The notes under the pieces were generated by a model. That model was not told where the DNA came from. It saw only the letters and a list, made by a program, of their open reading frames with translations, and ran no database searches. From positions 1 to 16,448 of the forward strand of contig CATXKN010000015.1 in assembly GCA_958370785.1 (NCBI GenBank): a stretch of DNA of 16,448 nt, read 5' to 3'. Source of the stretch: an uncultured Collinsella sp. (GTDB lineage: Bacteria; Actinomycetota; Coriobacteriia; Coriobacteriales; Coriobacteriaceae). The position numbers and the translations under genes are program-made. Below are positions 14,439 through 16,448 of the stretch, piece after piece. How positions within the stretch are numbered: position 1 is the stretch's first letter; each line of letters starts with the position of its first letter.

Positions 14439-14856
14439 GTTGGGGTGCTATGCGGTTTTCAATGAGCCCGTGAGGCAGTTGCTGCAGGGGCGGGATGGAA
14501 CGGCCCATGCAAGGCGGAAGGCATCGTGCTCAAAATCGAGACAGCAATGCCCTGGGTGCCTCACATATGGCAGTTCCCTCATTAAGTTGTCATTGCGTTT
14601 GGGGTTGTACTTTGCCGATCTTCCTTCTCTTACACGCTAAAAACTGAAACTGAATATGCTCGATCAAACGGTGACCACCGGAGCGATCATCACTAAAGTA
14701 ATGGGGCTTCACCGATTTGGCAAGCATCATTTTTAAAAAGTTTTTCTTGGGTCATATCACGGTGCCACGACTCACCATGAGTGTTCTGAGGTGCCGTAGT
14801 TCGGTACGTTTTGCATTCGTCCCCAATTGTCCTATGCGAGGAGTGCCTGGCTCGGA

Positions 14857-14862
14857 TATGAT
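14857..14862 (+). promoter_or_regulatory. Candidate -10 of the Cof-type HAD gene
   Basis: TATGAT (5 of 6 to the -10 consensus) lies 34 bases before the start codon. The hexamer 17 bases upstream (ATGCGA) is a poor -35, so this assignment is moderate at best. Confidence 0.35.
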
Positions 14863-14895
14863 GATGCGAAATAAATAAGACGCAGGGAGGCGCAT

Positions 14896-15738
14896 ATGGC
14901 AATTAAGGCCATCGCAATGGATATCGACGGTACGCTTACCAACGACCAGAAGGTTATTAGCCCGCGTACGCGCGAGAAGCTGCTCGCGGCGCAGGAGTCG
15001 GGCATTAAGCTCATTTTGGCTTCGGGCCGTCCCGCATGGGGGCTGCACGCCTTGGCGCAGGAGCTCGACCTTCAGAACCATGACGGTCTGCTGGTGGCCT
15101 TTAATGGCGCGCATGTGGTCGACGCTCAGACCGATGAGGTCCTTTTTGACCAGGCCATGCCGGCTGACGAACTGCACCGTCTGATTGATCATCTGCGCAA
15201 TTTTGACGTGATCCCTATGATTTCGCTCGGTCGCGATCTGCACGTCGAGGATTCGTACCATTGCATGATCACGCTGCCTGACGGCTCGCAGAAGAATATC
15301 GTCAAGTATGAGCGCGACGCGTGCGATCTTAAGATTCGCGAGGTGGAGAGCCTGCATGAGGTCGCTGATGCTTATCCCGTGGACAAGCTACTCACTGCGG
15401 GTGACCCGGCCTATCTGCAAGCGCATCACGAGGAGATGTACGCGCCCTTTACTCAGACGCTTTCGGGCATGTTTACGGCTGACTGGTACTTTGAGTACAC
15501 GGCGCCCGGTATCGACAAGGCCCGTGCGCTCGAGGGTGCCCTGCCCAAGCTCGGCATCGATGCCAGCGAGGTCGTATCGTTTGGCGACGGCCAGAACGAC
15601 AAGTCCATGATTGAGTGGGCCGGCACGGGTGTAGCCATGGGCAACGCCGTCGATGAGGTTAAGGCTGTGGCCCAGATGGTGACCGCCAATAACAACGAAG
15701 ATGGTATTGCAATGGCGCTGGATGAGCTGCTGGGCTAG
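14896..15738 (+). CDS. Cof-type HAD-superfamily hydrolase (sugar or flavin phosphatase-like)
   Basis: The 280-residue protein starts at the ATG after GGGAGG. The four HAD motifs are present: I, DIDGT with nucleophile Asp9 and general acid Asp11; II, Ser43 in LASGRP; III, Lys208; IV, SFGDGQNDKSMIE with Asp231 and Asp235, which bind magnesium. A Cof-type (C2B) cap lies between motifs II and III (about residues 80-200). Members dephosphorylate sugar phosphates or cofactors such as PLP and FMN in the cytoplasm. The substrate is not predictable here. The following gene is another HAD enzyme, of a different subgroup, after a terminator, so the two may be regulated separately. Confidence 0.93.
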   Translation: MAIKAIAMDIDGTLTNDQKVISPRTREKLLAAQESGIKLILASGRPAWGLHALAQELDLQNHDGLLVAFNGAHVVDAQTDEVLFDQAMPADELHRLIDHLRNFDVIPMISLGRDLHVEDSYHCMITLPDGSQKNIVKYERDACDLKIREVESLHEVADAYPVDKLLTAGDPAYLQAHHEEMYAPFTQTLSGMFTADWYFEYTAPGIDKARALEGALPKLGIDASEVVSFGDGQNDKSMIEWAGTGVAMGNAVDEVKAVAQMVTANNNEDGIAMALDELLG

Positions 15739-15760
15739 AATCGCCGATAATGCATGGTTC

Positions 15761-15789
15761 GGGCGCCTGCTTACAGGCGCCCTTTTGTT
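15761..15789 (+). terminator. Intrinsic terminator between the two HAD genes
   Basis: GGGCGCCTG (15761-15769) pairs perfectly with CAGGCGCCC (15774-15782) around CTTA, followed by TTTTGTT. It ends the transcript of the Cof-type gene 22 bases after its stop. The next gene starts only about 13 bases beyond, so some read-through may feed it. Confidence 0.88.
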
Positions 15790-15801
15790 AGGGAGGGTGC
15801 C

Positions 15802-16448
15802 GTGTCCGCATTTCCATTCGACGCCGTTATCTTTGACATGGACGGCGTCATTGTCGATACCGAGTATTACTACCTGGGCGAGACTGCCGCGTTTGCCAAG
15901 GAGCTTGGGCTTAATCTGACTCAAGAGGAGTTGAATGGACAGGTCGGTACCTCGCATCAGTTCTTCCTGCATATGCTGGTCGATTGGTTTGAGCGCGCCG
16001 GTAAGGGGCATTTCACTGGCGAGGAAGCGTTGGCCCGTTGGGACGAGTGGGCGCATAAGCGTCCGCGCGACTATCGGGCTTTGATTAACCCAGGCGCCGT
16101 GGATACGATTCGAGAGCTGCCGCGCCGCGGCGTTCGTGTGGCGCTTGCCAGCTCGTCTCCCATGGATAGCATCGAGGAGGTGCTCAACGCGTGCGGGCTG
16201 TCGGATGCCTTTGAGTATGTGGTGAGCGGCGAGCAGTTTAAGGAGAGCAAGCCCGAGCCCGACATCTACCTGCATGCGTTGGACCTGCTGGGGCTGCCCG
16301 CGAATCGCTGCTGCTGCGTTGAGGATTCGGTGCCTGGCATCACTGCCGGCAAGCGAGCCGGCCTGACAGTCATTGCCAAGCGCGAGGAACGCTTTGGCTT
16401 TAGCCAGGACGCCGCGGACAAGATTATCGACCAGCTGCCGGAGCTGCT
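15802..16448 (+). CDS. HAD-IA family hydrolase (beta-phosphoglucomutase/phosphatase-like), cut by window end
   Basis: The gene starts at the GTG preceded by GGGAGG 5 bases away and runs open through the right edge (at least 215 residues). Motif I DMDGVIVDTE (Asp12, Asp14) opens the protein, and a C1 helical cap follows (about residues 20-95). Motif II is ASSSP (116-120), motif III is Lys150 in ESKPEPDIY, and motif IV is VEDSVPGITAGKRAG (173-187). This series is typical of the beta-phosphoglucomutase/phosphoglycolate-phosphatase subgroup. Enzymes of this kind move or remove phosphate on small sugars. No sugar-transport or glycosidase gene is visible to fix the substrate. The C-terminal few residues lie outside the window. 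Confidence 0.92.
   Translation, partial: MSAFPFDAVIFDMDGVIVDTEYYYLGETAAFAKELGLNLTQEELNGQVGTSHQFFLHMLVDWFERAGKGHFTGEEALARWDEWAHKRPRDYRALINPGAVDTIRELPRRGVRVALASSSPMDSIEEVLNACGLSDAFEYVVSGEQFKESKPEPDIYLHALDLLGLPANRCCCVEDSVPGITAGKRAGLTVIAKREERFGFSQDAADKIIDQLPEL

Larger units (their letters stand above)
14353..14895. other. 543-base stretch without a confident gene
   Basis: It separates the leftward ATPase-protease unit from the rightward HAD gene and presumably holds both promoters, but no strong -35/-10 pair was found for the left unit. From about 14,580 to 14,760 it is clearly richer in A and T than the rest of the window. It contains a degenerate 18-base tandem repeat (14403-14438) and several short open frames on both strands, none with a ribosome site and recognisable product. 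It may be the edge of an inserted element. Confidence 0.6.

Noticed and set aside
14338..14640. Plus-strand 100-codon frame in the intergenic stretch
   Set aside because: It begins over the start codon of the hypothetical gene, has no ribosome site, and its Val/Asp-rich start derives from the tandem repeat.
14693..14902. Short minus-strand frame ending QIGEAPLL
   Set aside because: It starts inside the HAD gene's start region without a ribosome site. The family is not recognisable, so it is noted only as a possible remnant.

Overview
The window looks like chromosome of a GC-rich, Gram-positive gut actinobacterium of the Coriobacteriia, most likely Collinsella or a close relative. This is inferred from codon use, from the gene types (large Pgi, DUF3793 plus flavodoxin, YolD plus Y-family polymerase, a lipoprotein-type amino-acid ABC transporter) and from strong AGGAGG-type ribosome binding sites. 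It is not proven by a marker gene. Most of the window is ordinary, densely packed chromosome. The accessory-looking parts are 8.7-9.6 kb and 11.4-14.9 kb.

Layout, left to right. (1) The C-terminal part of a Gfo/Idh/MocA oxidoreductase (3-620, +), a long hairpin repeat (707-773), then endonuclease IV (792-1658, +). (2) A polar amino-acid ABC transporter operon: lipoprotein SBP (1806-2666), a permease with an extra secreted N-terminal domain (2784-4145) and an ATPase (4158-4910), closed by a strong bidirectional terminator (4936-4971). (3) A leftward DUF3793-flavodoxin operon (6198 to 5028). Its promoter carries two copies of a CCTAGG-centred palindrome, suggesting control by a metal-sensing repressor. 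Divergent from it is a small membrane-anchored heavy-metal (HMA) protein (6373-6756). (4) A leftward DNA-damage operon: Y-family polymerase (8706 to 7201) overlapping yolD (7208 to 6783). Its promoter is followed by two SOS (LexA-type) boxes. (5) A short, degenerate relative of iron-containing alcohol dehydrogenase (8928-9449, +) with copies of a repeat on both sides, then glucose-6-phosphate isomerase (9649-11343, +) with its terminator.

(6) A leftward three-gene unit: an unrecognised 296-residue protein (14352 to 13462), a ClpP-like serine protease with an intact triad (13398 to 12781) and, overlapping it by 8 bases, a TraG/VirD4-type ATPase lacking the membrane anchor (12788 to 11484). No relaxase, integrase or other transfer gene is visible. 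It is either a remnant of a conjugative element or a separate ATPase-protease system, and is the best candidate here for something undescribed. Upstream lies a 543-base stretch without a confident gene. (7) Two HAD-superfamily phosphatase-type genes (14896-15738, and 15802 to beyond the window end), separated by a terminator.

Functionally, the window combines DNA repair (Nfo, Pol Y/YolD), amino-acid uptake, probable metal- or iron-linked flavodoxin switching, central sugar metabolism (Pgi, HAD sugar phosphatases) and one accessory module. No rRNA, tRNA, CRISPR array or complete insertion sequence was seen.
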